From: Paracoccus solventivorans
Lineage (GTDB): Bacteria; Pseudomonadota; Alphaproteobacteria; Rhodobacterales; Rhodobacteraceae
Assembly (NCBI RefSeq): GCF_900142875.1
Contig: NZ_FRCK01000007.1
Location: 62,001-126,000, forward strand
Length of the DNA stretch: 64,000 nt
Reading direction: 5' to 3'
Position numbers and translations under genes: made by a program. The notes below the pieces were generated by a model. The model was not told the origin of the DNA, searched no databases, and saw only the letters and a program-made list of their open reading frames with translations. Below, piece after piece: positions 18,871 through 27,683 of this stretch; position 1 is the first letter of the stretch; each line of letters starts with the position of its first letter.

Positions 18871-19845
18871 TCAGCCCCGCCCGTGCGGTTCGTCCCAGTC
18901 GATGACCGGGTTGATCGGGATCAGCCCGTGCGGGTTCAGCTCGGGGTGGCTGCGGTAGTAGTGGTGGGTGATGTGGTCCTGGCGCACCGTGGGCGCGACG
19001 CCCGGCATCTGGTACAACTCGCGCGTCCAGGCCCACAGGTTCGGGTAATCGCGCAGCCACTGCCGGTTGCACTTGAAATGGGTGTGATACACCGTGTCGA
19101 AGCGCACGGCGCTGGTGAACAGGCGCCAGTCGGCCTCGGTCAGCCGGTCGCCGGTCAGGTAGCGGCTTTGCGACAGTAGCCCGTCCGCCCATTCCATGGT
19201 GTCGAAGACCGGACCGATGGCCTCGTCGTAAGCCGCCTGGGTCGAGGCGAAGCCGGCCTTGTAGACCCCGTTGTTGAAGTTCGGATAGACGCGGTCGTTC
19301 ACCGCCTCGATGCGGTCGCGCAGCTCCTCGGGCCAGAAATGCACGCCACTGCCGGTCAGCGCGTCGAATGCGCTGTCGAACATGCGGATGATCTCGCTCG
19401 ATTCGTTCGACACGATGATGCCGCGGGCCTTGTCCCATAGCAGCGGCACGGTGACCTTGCCGGTCATATGGGGGTCGGCGCGCAGATAGATCTCGCGCAG
19501 CCAGGCGGCACCGAACAGCGGGTCGCCGGTGGCGCCGTCGAAGTCGGTTTCAAACGTCCAGCCCTCGTCGCCCATCACCGGATGCACCACTGACACCCCG
19601 ATGTGGTCCGACAACCCCTTGAGTTGGCGGAAGATCAGCGTGCGGTGCGCCCAGGGGCAGGCGTAGGAGACATAAAGGTGATAGCGCCCGCTTTCCGCCG
19701 CAAACCCGCCCTGCCCCGACGGGCCGGGGCTGCCGTCCGGGGTGATCCAGTTGCGGAAGCCCGCGTTCTGGCGGCGATAGGCGCCCTCGCCCTTGGCGGC
19801 GCCGACGCTGCCTTTCACCCAGGCTCCATCCACAAGCTGGTTCAT
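18871..19845 (-). CDS. glutathionyl-hydroquinone reductase (GST superfamily)
   Basis: A 324-residue enzyme of the Xi-class GST/YqjG family, which reductively removes glutathione from glutathionyl-hydroquinones. The active cysteine is Cys63 in VSYACPWAHRT. The family blocks RVPLLWD-like KVTVPLLWDKARGIIVSNES and the C-terminal helical domain ending NPHGLIPINPVIDW are present. The start at 19845 (MNQLVDGAWVKG) was chosen because upstream codons run into the divergent xthA promoter region. Only 40 bases separate the two starts. Confidence 0.88.
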   Translation of the reverse strand: MNQLVDGAWVKGSVGAAKGEGAYRRQNAGFRNWITPDGSPGPSGQGGFAAESGRYHLYVSYACPWAHRTLIFRQLKGLSDHIGVSVVHPVMGDEGWTFETDFDGATGDPLFGAAWLREIYLRADPHMTGKVTVPLLWDKARGIIVSNESSEIIRMFDSAFDALTGSGVHFWPEELRDRIEAVNDRVYPNFNNGVYKAGFASTQAAYDEAIGPVFDTMEWADGLLSQSRYLTGDRLTEADWRLFTSAVRFDTVYHTHFKCNRQWLRDYPNLWAWTRELYQMPGVAPTVRQDHITHHYYRSHPELNPHGLIPINPVIDWDEPHGRG

Positions 19846-19885
19846 CGGCTTTCCCTTCGTCACGTGGCAGGTTACATGGACCCCC

Positions 19886-20677
19886 ATGTTCACCATTGCC
19901 ACCTGGAACATCAACTCGGTCCGTCTGCGGGCCGGTCTCGTCGCCCGCCTGCTGGGGGAAGAGGCGCCCGACATCCTGTGCCTGCAGGAATGCAAGTCGC
20001 CGGTCGAAAGCATCCCGGCCCAGGTGTTCCACGACCTCGGCTATCGCTGGATGGTCGCGCGCGGCCAGCGCGGCTACAACGGCGTCGCGATCCTGTCGCG
20101 GCTGCCGATCACCGACGCGGGCGACCGCGACTATGCGGCGCTTGGCCACGCCCGCCACGTCGCAGCGCGGCTGGAAAACGGCGTCACCATCCACAACGTC
20201 TATGTGCCCGCCGGCGGCGATATCCCCGATCGAGAGGTGAACGAGAAATTCGGGCAAAAGCTCGATTTCCTGACCGACATGCGCGATGCCTTCCACGCCG
20301 ACCGGCCGGAACGCTCGATCCTGGTCGGCGACCTGAACATCGCCCCGCGCGAGGATGACGTCTGGTCGCACAAGGCGCTGCTGAAGGTGGTCAGCCACAC
20401 CCCGGTCGAGGTCGCCCAGCTGGCCGAGACGCAAGAGGCCGGCAACTGGGTGGACATCACCCGGCAGGACATCCCGGAAGGGCAGCTCTATTCCTGGTGG
20501 AGCTATCGCAACCGCGACTGGAACGCCTCGGACCGCGGGCGGCGGCTGGATCATGTCTGGGCCAGCCGCGACATCGCGGCGGCGGGCCACGGCAGCCGGG
20601 TGCTGCGCCCGGTGCGGGGCTGGGACCAGCCCTCGGACCACGTGCCGGTGTTCGCAAGCTTCGATCTGGCGCCCTAG
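19886..20677 (+). CDS. xthA: exodeoxyribonuclease III
   Basis: A 263-residue Exo/endonuclease/phosphatase-fold enzyme acting as AP endonuclease and 3'-exonuclease in base-excision repair. Diagnostic blocks run in order: TIATWNINSVRLR, CLQECKS (metal Glu), YNGVAILSR, VYVPAGGD (catalytic Tyr), LVGDLNIAPREDD (Asp/Asn), DHVW and SDHVPV (catalytic His). It starts at the ATG at 19886, divergent from the glutathionyl-hydroquinone reductase gene 40 bases away, so promoters must overlap there. Confidence 0.94.
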   Translation: MFTIATWNINSVRLRAGLVARLLGEEAPDILCLQECKSPVESIPAQVFHDLGYRWMVARGQRGYNGVAILSRLPITDAGDRDYAALGHARHVAARLENGVTIHNVYVPAGGDIPDREVNEKFGQKLDFLTDMRDAFHADRPERSILVGDLNIAPREDDVWSHKALLKVVSHTPVEVAQLAETQEAGNWVDITRQDIPEGQLYSWWSYRNRDWNASDRGRRLDHVWASRDIAAAGHGSRVLRPVRGWDQPSDHVPVFASFDLAP

Positions 20678-20771
20678 CGCCGCGGCCTTTTCCCGCTGCC
20701 CCTTCCCGTCCGCCCGCACAGCGCCCATATTGCGGCGCAAGCGAAAGTAACATTCCGGGGATCAGGACGAG

Positions 20772-21683
20772 ATGCTGCTGCAAGGCTCGGGCGAGACGCC
20801 GCCGAACACCGCCGATTTCATCAAGGACGTGTCCGAGGCGGACTTCATGGCCGAGGTGATCGACGCCTCGATGCAGGTGCCGGTGATCGTCGATTTCTGG
20901 GCGCCGTGGTGCGGCCCCTGCAAGACGCTGGGCCCGCAGCTGGAGGCCGAGGTCGCCCGCCACAAGGGCCGCGTGCGCATGGCCAAGGTCAACGTGGACC
21001 AGAACCAGATGATCGCCGGGCAGCTGCGGGTGCAGTCGATCCCGACGGTGTTCGCGTTCTTCCAGGGCCAGCCGGTCGATGCCTTCCAGGGCGCGATCCC
21101 GCCCAGCCAGATCAAGCAGTTCGTCGAAAAGCTGGTGGCGATGGGGGGCGACGACGGGGGCCTGGGCGCCGCGCTGGAAGCGGCCGAGGCGATGCTGGCC
21201 GAAGGCGCGGCCGAGGACGCGGCCGAGACCTTTGCCGCCATCCTGGGCGAGGAACCCGAAAACGCCGAAGCCTGGGGCGGGCTGATCCGCGCCCGCCTGG
21301 CCATGGGCGACACCGAGGGCGCCGAGTCCGCGCTGGCGCAGGTGCCTGCCGCCGCTGCAAGCTCTGCCCCGGTCGAGGCCGCGCGCGCGCAGCTGGCGCT
21401 GGCGCATCAGGCGGCCAACGCCGGCCCCCTGGCCGAGCTTGAAGCGCGGGTGAACGCCGATCCCGCCGACCAACAGGCCCGCTTTGATTACGCCGGCGCG
21501 CTGCACGCCGCCGGGCGGGTGGAAGAGGCGATCGAGCAGCTGCTGGAATGTTTCCGCCGCGACCGCGACTGGAACGACGGCGCCGCCAAGGCGCAGCTGT
21601 TCACCATCTTCGACGCGATGAAGCCCACCGACCCGCTGGTGCAGAAGGGGCGGCGGCGGCTGTCGTCGCTGATCTTCGCGTGA
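20772..21683 (+). CDS. thioredoxin-TPR co-chaperone, CnoX/YbbN family
   Basis: A 303-residue protein with an N-terminal thioredoxin domain followed by a TPR-like C-terminal half (AAEAMLAEGAAEDAAETFAA, then DYAGALHAAGRVEEAIEQLLE). This is the layout of CnoX/YbbN, a holdase that protects substrates for DnaK and GroEL under oxidative stress. Unlike the E. coli protein, the active site is a full CxxC (WCGPC, Cys47/Cys50), so a true redox role is possible. It is followed 13 bases later by the LON-domain gene and then the YcaR-like gene, an apparent three-gene operon. Confidence 0.85.
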   Translation: MLLQGSGETPPNTADFIKDVSEADFMAEVIDASMQVPVIVDFWAPWCGPCKTLGPQLEAEVARHKGRVRMAKVNVDQNQMIAGQLRVQSIPTVFAFFQGQPVDAFQGAIPPSQIKQFVEKLVAMGGDDGGLGAALEAAEAMLAEGAAEDAAETFAAILGEEPENAEAWGGLIRARLAMGDTEGAESALAQVPAAAASSAPVEAARAQLALAHQAANAGPLAELEARVNADPADQQARFDYAGALHAAGRVEEAIEQLLECFRRDRDWNDGAAKAQLFTIFDAMKPTDPLVQKGRRRLSSLIFA

Positions 21684-21696
21684 AAGGCCGCGCGAC

Positions 21697-22341
21697 ATGA
21701 GCGCCGTATTGGGCGCAGGGCCCCTGCCCGACACCATCCCGCTGTTCCCGCTGCCCGGCGCGGTGCTGCTGCCGCGCACCCGGCTGCCGCTGCATATCTT
21801 TGAACCGCGCTACCTGCAGCTGGTCGAGGATGTGCTGAAATCCGGGCACCGGCTGATCGGGATGATCCAGCCGGTGGGTGACGGGCTGGCCGCGGTGGGC
21901 ACCGCCGGGCGGCTGACCATGTTTTCCGAAACCGACGACGGCCGCTTCATGGTGTCGCTGCGGGCGGTATCGCGGTTCCGGCTGGTCGAGGCGATCGAGG
22001 GCTTCACCCCCTATCTGCGCGGCCGGGTCGACTGGTCGGACTGGCGCGGCGACCGGCTGTCCTCGGTCCCCGCCGATCCGGGCTTCGACCGCCCTGCCTT
22101 CATCGCGCGGCTGGGCCGCTATATGGAGGAACGCGGCCTGTCCACCGACTGGAACGCCGCCGAAGAGGCCGACGACGAATTGCTGGTCAACAGCCTGTCG
22201 ATGCTGCTGCCGCTGGGGGTCGAGGAAAAACAGGCGCTGCTGGAAGCCCCCGACCTGGCCGCACGGCGCGCGATGCTGGACGGGCTGCTGGAATACGCGC
22301 TGCACGGCGGCGGAGACGACGACGAGGAGACGCTGCATTGA
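21697..22341 (+). CDS. LON N-terminal-domain protein
   Basis: A 214-residue protein consisting of the Lon substrate-binding (LON_substr_bdg) domain alone: [28 protein letters not shown] at the start, and no AAA or protease module. Such stand-alone proteins have no settled function; a role in protein recognition is inferred from the Lon domain. It begins behind AAAGG after the CnoX-like gene and ends in a TTGA overlap with the next start, so the three genes are probably translated together. Confidence 0.85.
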   Translation: MSAVLGAGPLPDTIPLFPLPGAVLLPRTRLPLHIFEPRYLQLVEDVLKSGHRLIGMIQPVGDGLAAVGTAGRLTMFSETDDGRFMVSLRAVSRFRLVEAIEGFTPYLRGRVDWSDWRGDRLSSVPADPGFDRPAFIARLGRYMEERGLSTDWNAAEEADDELLVNSLSMLLPLGVEEKQALLEAPDLAARRAMLDGLLEYALHGGGDDDEETLH

Positions 22342-22550
22342 CCCAAGACCCCACTGCCGGCACCCCGGCCACCCCCGGCTTCAACCGCCACATGCTCGAG
22401 GCGCTGGTCTGCCCGGTGACCCACGCCACCCTGCATTACGACGCGGCAAAGCAGGAACTGGTGTCGCGCGCCGCCGGGCTGGCGTTCCCGATCCGCGACG
22501 GCATCCCGATCATGCTGGTGGGCGAAGCCCGGCAGATCAAGGCGGACTGA
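22338..22550 (+). CDS. Trm112/YcaR-like small protein (UPF0434)
   Basis: A 70-residue protein. [43 protein letters not shown] is the YcaR/UPF0434 pattern related to eukaryotic Trm112, a small methyltransferase activator. Only one cysteine of the zinc-binding set remains (CPVTH). It starts at TTG (22338) overlapping the upstream stop by four bases, so translation is likely by re-initiation. A repeat copy follows 15 bases later. Confidence 0.82.
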   Translation: MTQDPTAGTPATPGFNRHMLEALVCPVTHATLHYDAAKQELVSRAAGLAFPIRDGIPIMLVGEARQIKAD

Positions 22551-22565
22551 GGCGGGACCGCGGCA

Positions 22566-22633
22566 GGGGGCTGCCTGCCCCCATCGCCTGCGGCGATCCC
22601 CTCCCCCCGGGGGATATTTGCGCAAGGAAGAAG
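22566..22633 (+). repeat. intergenic hairpin/GGATATTT repeat, copy H
   Basis: GGGGGCTGCCTGCCCCC (22566-22582), palindrome ATCGCCTGCGGCGAT (22583-22597), then CCCCCGGGGGATATTT and tail GCGCAAGGAAGAAG. The two-hairpin layout matches copies B1, E and K. It lies between the convergent YcaR-like and DUF1003 genes. Confidence 0.82.
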
Positions 22634-22662
22634 CCGCGGGCGGGGCGGGGCCGCCTTGCCTC

Positions 22663-23247
22663 TCAGCTGTCGCGCGGCCCGGCTGGTCCCTCGTCGTCCG
22701 GCGGGGGCAGGCGCTGCGCCAGCTCCTCGATCCGCACCGCCAGCCGGGCGAGGTCGTCGCGCATCCCGATCAGTTCCAGATGGCGCATCTCGTCCAGCTT
22801 TTCATGCAGCGCCATGATCTCGATTTCCGCCTTGAGGTTGACCTCATAGTCATGGGCGGCGTCGATGCGGTCGCGCCGGGCCTGGCGGTTCTGGCTCATC
22901 ATGATGATCGGGGCCTGGATCGCCGCCAGCATCGACAGCACCAGGTTGAGGAAGATGAACGGATAGGGGTCGAAGGCCTGCCGCCCCAGCAGCCAGGCGT
23001 TGCCCACGGTCCACAGCACCATCAGCACGCCGAACCAGATGATGAACGGCCACGAGCCGCCGAACGCCGCCACCGCATCCGCCAGCCGCTCGCCAAACGT
23101 GCGGTTCGCCCGATACTCGTGACTGGTGTCGCGCGCGATCGGGCTGCGCTCGACCGTGCTTTCCAGCACCCGCTGTTCCGTGGCCCCAAGCGCCGAGAGG
23201 TGCCGCTTCAGCCAGCGCCGCGCCAGATCCTCGACCGAACGGGTCAT
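22663..23247 (-). CDS. DUF1003 membrane protein
   Basis: A 194-residue protein with two central membrane helices (SWPFIIWFGVLMVLWTVGNAW and PFIFLNLVLSMLAAIQAPII). The following segment MMSQNRQARRDRIDAAHDYEVNLKAE is the DUF1003 signature, and a C-terminal coiled-coil is predicted (EIMALHEKLDEMRHLELIGM). Function is unknown. It lies 36 bases downstream of argC on the same strand and may share its transcript, though no functional link is evident. Confidence 0.88.
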   Translation of the reverse strand: MTRSVEDLARRWLKRHLSALGATEQRVLESTVERSPIARDTSHEYRANRTFGERLADAVAAFGGSWPFIIWFGVLMVLWTVGNAWLLGRQAFDPYPFIFLNLVLSMLAAIQAPIIMMSQNRQARRDRIDAAHDYEVNLKAEIEIMALHEKLDEMRHLELIGMRDDLARLAVRIEELAQRLPPPDDEGPAGPRDS

Positions 23248-23283
23248 CGCCGGATCCTTCCGCTGGCGGGCGCCGCTGCCATG

Positions 23284-24189
23284 CTAAAGCCCCGCGGCCT
23301 CGTCGGCGCCGATCATCAGGTTGAGGTTCTGCACCGCCGCACCCGAGGCGCCCTTGCCCAGGTTGTCCAGCACCGCGACCAGCACCGCACAACCGTTTTC
23401 ATCGCTGCCGTGGACCGACAGGTGCAGCTCATTCGTGTCGTTCAGCGCGGTGGGGACGACGCGGGGGGCGGGCTCGACCACCCGCACGAAGCGCGCGCCC
23501 TGATAATGGGCGGCCAGCGCATCGTGCAGGTCGTCGATGCGGCGGCCGTTCAGATGCAGCGGGATCTGCACCGTCATCCCCTGCGCGAACTGCCCGACCG
23601 AGGGCGCGAACACCGGCCGCCTTGTCAGCCCGGCATGGCGCATGATTTCCGGCAGGTGCTTGTGGCCCTGCGCCAGCGCATAGGTGAAATACGCAGGCGC
23701 GCCGGGGGCCTCCATTTCCGCGATCAGCTCTTTCCCGCCGCCGCTATAGCCCGACACCGCGTTGATCGAGGCGATCTCGTCCGGTGCAACCAGCCCGGCC
23801 GCGACCAGCGGCGCCGCCAGCGCGATGGCGCCGGTCGAATAGCAGCCGGGGTTGGACACAAGGGCCGCGCTTGCGATGGCCTCGCGCGCACCGGGGGCCA
23901 GTTCGGGGAAGCCGAACACCCAGCCCGGCGCCACCCGATGCGCGGTCGAGGCGTCGATGAAGCGCACCGGCAGGCCCGCGGCCAGCTCGACCGCCTCGCG
24001 CGCGGCGGCGTCGGGCAGGCAGAGGATGGCGATGTCGGCCTCGGCCAGCGCATCGTGGCGCGCCAGCGGGTCCTTGCGCCGGGCGGGGTCGAGCTGCACC
24101 AGCTCGATATCGCGGCGCGGCGCCAGGCGGTCGCGGATCTGCAGCCCCGTGGTGCCGGCCTCGCCGTCGATGAACACCTTGTGCGCCAT
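23284..24189 (-). CDS. argC: N-acetyl-gamma-glutamyl-phosphate reductase (type 2)
   Basis: A 301-residue NADPH-dependent enzyme of arginine synthesis, of the shorter proteobacterial type. It has an N-terminal KVFIDGEAGTTGLQIRDRL nucleotide-binding start, the active Cys116 in SNPGCYSTG, and SGYSGGGKELI with GHKHLPEI downstream. The ATG at 24189 is preceded by AAAGGGGA and was preferred to an in-frame ATG five codons upstream (24204). No other arg gene is adjacent. Confidence 0.92.
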   Translation of the reverse strand: MAHKVFIDGEAGTTGLQIRDRLAPRRDIELVQLDPARRKDPLARHDALAEADIAILCLPDAAAREAVELAAGLPVRFIDASTAHRVAPGWVFGFPELAPGAREAIASAALVSNPGCYSTGAIALAAPLVAAGLVAPDEIASINAVSGYSGGGKELIAEMEAPGAPAYFTYALAQGHKHLPEIMRHAGLTRRPVFAPSVGQFAQGMTVQIPLHLNGRRIDDLHDALAAHYQGARFVRVVEPAPRVVPTALNDTNELHLSVHGSDENGCAVLVAVLDNLGKGASGAAVQNLNLMIGADEAAGL

Positions 24190-24232
24190 GTCGTCCCCTT
24201 TCATCCACTGGCCTGCGATGTGGCCTGTCGGG

Positions 24233-24577
24233 TCAGCAGGTGCAAGTGGGCGGGCGCAGCACGAAATGCCGGTCCAGCACATTGTCGAGGCTGAAAGCCG
24301 CCCCCCGCCCCGGCACCGCATCCACGATCAGGTCGGTGTCGGCCCATGCGGCGGCCTGCGCGCCACCGGTCCAGAAGGGCGCATCGCCGATCTGGCCCAG
24401 CTGCACGTCGTGGCTGCCGATGCGGAATTCGCCAGCCGGATAGACCATCGGCGCGCTGCCGTCGCAGCAGCCGCCCGAGAGGTGGAACAGGACCGGCCCG
24501 TGCGCGGCCTCGATCTCGGCCAGCAGGTCTTGCGCGGCTTGGGTGGCGGTGATGCGGTTCATGCGAGGCTTTTCCAT
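24233..24577 (-). CDS. DUF779 protein
   Basis: A 114-residue protein with the DUF779 core LFHLSGGCCDGSAPMVYPAGEF and a C-terminal PPTCTC that is typical of the family and suggests metal or disulfide chemistry. In other bacteria DUF779 genes often sit beside aldehyde dehydrogenases (hence 'AdhB-associated'); here the neighbour is a metallohydrolase linked to quinoprotein dehydrogenases, so an aldehyde/alcohol context is plausible but inferred. The start may be the ATG at 24577, two bases after the upstream stop, or at 24562. Confidence 0.8.
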   Translation of the reverse strand: MEKPRMNRITATQAAQDLLAEIEAAHGPVLFHLSGGCCDGSAPMVYPAGEFRIGSHDVQLGQIGDAPFWTGGAQAAAWADTDLIVDAVPGRGAAFSLDNVLDRHFVLRPPTCTC

Positions 24578-24579
24578 GC

Positions 24580-25632
24580 TCAGTCCCATTCCATTTCGGC
24601 GTAAGCGGTGGCGGCGTTGCGGGCGGTGGTGGCGGTGAAGTCCTGCCAATGATCGGCCAGCGGCTGCATCGCCGCCAGCACCGCCGGCACCGCGTCCGAC
24701 AGCCCCAACCCCGCGTCCAGCGCCGCCCGCACCGCATCGCGCAGCCCCGCCAGATACTGCGACTGCGCCGCCGCGGCCTCGGCAAACGACGCCGCCACCG
24801 GCCCGTGGCCGGGGATCACCGGCGCGCCATCCGGCGGGGCGTCCAGCCAGCCCAGCCAGCCCTTCAACGAGCCGTCCACCACCGGGGTCAGCCCGCGAAA
24901 CACCAGATCGCCGGTGAACAGCGCCCCCGTGGCATCGTCGCGCACGGTCAGGTCGGCGTCGCTATGGGCGCGCGGCGCCGGGGTCAGGGTCAGGCTGCGC
25001 CCGCCAAGGTCCAGCGTCTCGGGCGCGGAAATGGTGCGGTCGGGCTGGACCAGCACCGTCCCCGCCCAAGGTCCCGCCCCGATCTGCGCCGGGATCGATT
25101 CGGCCCAGGTTTCGCTGCGCGCGGCCAGCGCCTCGGGCAGGCGGGCGTCGGCGATGATCTCGGCCCCGGCTTCGGCAAAAACCTCGGCCCCGGCGATGTG
25201 GTCGGGATGCGGGTGGGTCAGGATCACCGGGCCGATTGGCAAATCAGTCAGGCGGGCGATGGCGGCGAACAGCGCCTCGCCCTGTTCGCGAGAGCCGCCG
25301 GGGTCGATCACCGCCACCCGCTCCTGCCCGACGACCACGCCCAGATTGGCGATCCAGCCGCGGTTTTCGGGGGCGATGCCGGCATCGGCGCCGCGGTGAA
25401 CATGGACGCCGGGGGCGACCTCGGCCAGTTCCAGCGCCGGCGCCTGAGACAGGGGGGCGCAGCGCCAGCCCTGCCCGGTCAGCGCGGGATGCGCCGCCAG
25501 CCAGCGGGCGGAAAGCGCCTCGGCCCCGGCCTCACACGCGGCGGCATCCGGCGCCCCCCCGGCGGGCAGCAGCCGCGGCGCGCAGCTTTCGGGCGCGGCG
25601 GCGAGGCAGGCGGTCAGGATCAGCGCATACAT
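24580..25632 (-). CDS. quinoprotein relay system zinc metallohydrolase 2 (SoxH-like MBL fold)
   Basis: A 350-residue exported metallo-beta-lactamase-fold protein. It has a short signal sequence (MYALILTACLAAAP), a Cys-containing N-terminal extension, then HRGADAGIAPENRGWIANLG and the metal motif LTHPHPDHIAG. Later ligands include FTGDLVF and PGHGPV. The pattern matches the family named for its link to PQQ-dependent dehydrogenases and to SoxYZ-like carriers. Its reaction is not known. It is divergent from the SoxYZ-like carrier gene with 126 bases between, and followed by the DUF779 gene. Confidence 0.82.
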   Translation of the reverse strand: MYALILTACLAAAPESCAPRLLPAGGAPDAAACEAGAEALSARWLAAHPALTGQGWRCAPLSQAPALELAEVAPGVHVHRGADAGIAPENRGWIANLGVVVGQERVAVIDPGGSREQGEALFAAIARLTDLPIGPVILTHPHPDHIAGAEVFAEAGAEIIADARLPEALAARSETWAESIPAQIGAGPWAGTVLVQPDRTISAPETLDLGGRSLTLTPAPRAHSDADLTVRDDATGALFTGDLVFRGLTPVVDGSLKGWLGWLDAPPDGAPVIPGHGPVAASFAEAAAAQSQYLAGLRDAVRAALDAGLGLSDAVPAVLAAMQPLADHWQDFTATTARNAATAYAEMEWD

Positions 25633-25758
25633 GAGGGCGCAGTCTATGCGAGCCCGCGCCCCTGCCGCCCCCGTTATCCGCCGCTTACGACTTTCGTCGG
25701 GGTCGCGCGGGCGGGCGGCGGGGGTCACCATCGGCAGAGCAGCCGCCAAAGGTTCGCC

Positions 25759-26550
25759 ATGCCCGCCCCTCTGTCCATCCTGCGCAATACCCTTGCCCTG
25801 CTGGCGCTGGCCGCCGGCCCAGCGCTGGCCGACAACCCCCTGCAACCCTCGCCCGCGTGGGAGGATATGCGTTCCGCCGTGATCGGGACCGAGGCGGAGC
25901 CGCCGCTCGACCCGACGATCCTGACGCTGGAAGCCCCGCCCCGCGCCGACAACCCGGCGCTGGTCCCGGTGCGCATCACCCAGCCGCCGGACGCGCCGCG
26001 CATCGTGAAACTGGCGCTGGTGGTGGACCAGAACCCCGCCCCCGTGGCCGGCGAGTTCAGCTTTGGCCCCGCCACCGCGCCGCTGGATTTCGAGCTGCGC
26101 GTCCGCGTCGACGCCTATTCCGACATCCGCGCCATCGCCACGCTTGAGGACGGGCGCCAGATCATGGCCGGACGCTTCGTCAAGGCCTCGGGCGGATGCG
26201 CGGCCCCGGCGGGCGGGGGGCCTGACCCCTATGCCGGGATCGGAGAGATGCGGTTCCGCAGCGAACCCGCCGACGGGCGCGCCATGGGCACGCTGATGAT
26301 CCGGCACCCCAATTTCTCGGGGTTGCAGCGCGATCAGGTGACGCTGCTGAACATCCCGGCCGAGTTCGTGCAGACCGTGGTGCTGGAACAGGGCGGCGAG
26401 ACCCTGATGACGATGGAGGGCGGGATCTCCATTTCCGAAAACCCGGTGTTCCGGCTGGGCTACCGCCCCAACGGAGCCGAATTGACCGCACGGGCCGAGG
26501 ATACCGAGGGCCGGGTCTTTCAGGCGACATTCCCCGGCGCCGGCGGCTAG
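25759..26550 (+). CDS. quinoprotein dehydrogenase-associated SoxYZ-like carrier protein
   Basis: A 263-residue periplasmic protein that fuses a SoxY-like front with a SoxZ-like back half. A signal peptide (LLALAAGPALA) is followed by the SoxY-like domain (WEDMRSAVIGT...LTLEAPPRADNPALVPV). The carrier cysteine is Cys147 in VKASGGCAAPAGG. The SoxZ-like domain (MIRHPNFSGLQRD...) ends the protein. In SoxYZ the cysteine carries sulfur intermediates; what this family carries is not known. No PQQ dehydrogenase, cytochrome c or sox gene is within the window. Confidence 0.83.
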   Translation: MPAPLSILRNTLALLALAAGPALADNPLQPSPAWEDMRSAVIGTEAEPPLDPTILTLEAPPRADNPALVPVRITQPPDAPRIVKLALVVDQNPAPVAGEFSFGPATAPLDFELRVRVDAYSDIRAIATLEDGRQIMAGRFVKASGGCAAPAGGGPDPYAGIGEMRFRSEPADGRAMGTLMIRHPNFSGLQRDQVTLLNIPAEFVQTVVLEQGGETLMTMEGGISISENPVFRLGYRPNGAELTARAEDTEGRVFQATFPGAGG

Positions 26551-26613
26551 GCCACATGGTTGCGTCCTTGCGTCGCGGCTGACAGGTTGCAGCCGCAACA
26601 GACAGGATGAACC

Positions 26614-27672
26614 ATGCTCGACCCCCGCAAGCTCGGCGCGCTGACCATCAGCGCCGTCTGCCTTGGCACGATGACCTTTGGCCGCGACACCCCGGAACCC
26701 GAGGCGTTCGCCCAGATGGACCGCGCGCTGGCCGCCGGGATCACCTTCTGGGACACGGCCGAGATGTATCCGGTCAACCCCGCCGTGGCCGAGACCAATG
26801 GCCGGACCGAGGAGATCATCGGCGCCTGGCTGGCCAGCCGCGGCCGGCGCGAGGAACTGCAGATCGCCACCAAGGCCAGCGGCCCCAACGGCGGCCACAC
26901 CCGCGACGGCCGCGGCTTTACCCAGGACACCATCGCGCAGGCGGTGGACGATTCGCTGCGCCGGCTGCGCACCGATCGGGTCGAGCTTTACCAGCTGCAC
27001 TGGCCCGCCCGCGGCAGCTACGCCTTTCGCCAGAACTGGACCTACGACCCGCGCAAGACCGGCAAGGCCGAGGTGCAGGACCACATGGACGGCATCCTGA
27101 CCGCGCTGCGCGACATCGTGGCCGCGGGCAAGGTGCGCGCCTTCGGGCTGTCGAACGAATCGGCCTGGGGCACGATGTCCTGGCTGGCGACGGCCGAACG
27201 CACCGGCGGGCCGCGGGTGGTGTCGGTGCAGAACGAATACGGGCCGCTCTGCCGGCTTTACGACACCGACATGGCCGAGCTGGGCCAGAAAGAGGACATT
27301 ACCCTGCTGGCCTATTCGCCGCTGGCGGCAGGGCTGCTGACCGGCAAATACGCGGGCGGCGCGGTGCCCGCGGACAGCCGCGCCGGCGGCGACCGCAGCC
27401 GCGGCGGCGACGGGATGCTGGGCGGGCGGCGCACGGCGCGCGGCATCGCCGCCGCCGACGCATGGGGCGAGATGGCGCGCGGGCTGGGGCTCGACCCGAT
27501 CCACGCCGCCATCGCCTTTGTCCGGCAACGGCCGTTCCCGGCAGTGCCGATCATCGGCGCGACCCGGATCGCGCAGCTCGACCACCTGCTTTCCGGCCTC
27601 GACTTGCGGCTGGATGACGAGGCGCTGGCCGCCATCGACAGCTTCCACCGCGCGCACCCGCTGCCCTACTAG
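26614..27672 (+). CDS. aldo/keto reductase, Tas-like
   Basis: A 352-residue NADPH-dependent TIM-barrel oxidoreductase. The tetrad is visible: Asp and Tyr in FWDTAEMYPVNP, Lys in IATKASGPNG and His in LYQLHWPARG. The long loop and the C-terminus AIDSFHRAHPLPY match the Tas/YghZ-like branch rather than classical AKRs. The physiological substrate is unknown. The start at 26614 follows ACAGGATGAACC, and the gene appears monocistronic. Confidence 0.9.
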   Translation: MLDPRKLGALTISAVCLGTMTFGRDTPEPEAFAQMDRALAAGITFWDTAEMYPVNPAVAETNGRTEEIIGAWLASRGRREELQIATKASGPNGGHTRDGRGFTQDTIAQAVDDSLRRLRTDRVELYQLHWPARGSYAFRQNWTYDPRKTGKAEVQDHMDGILTALRDIVAAGKVRAFGLSNESAWGTMSWLATAERTGGPRVVSVQNEYGPLCRLYDTDMAELGQKEDITLLAYSPLAAGLLTGKYAGGAVPADSRAGGDRSRGGDGMLGGRRTARGIAAADAWGEMARGLGLDPIHAAIAFVRQRPFPAVPIIGATRIAQLDHLLSGLDLRLDDEALAAIDSFHRAHPLPY

Positions 27673-27683
27673 CGGGCGCGGGT

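Noticed and set aside
24580-27657. Single 1025-codon minus-strand protein reading through the metallohydrolase
   Set aside because: Only the last 350 residues (from the ATG at 25632) have a signal peptide and fold; the rest is antisense to the SoxYZ-like carrier and aldo/keto reductase genes.
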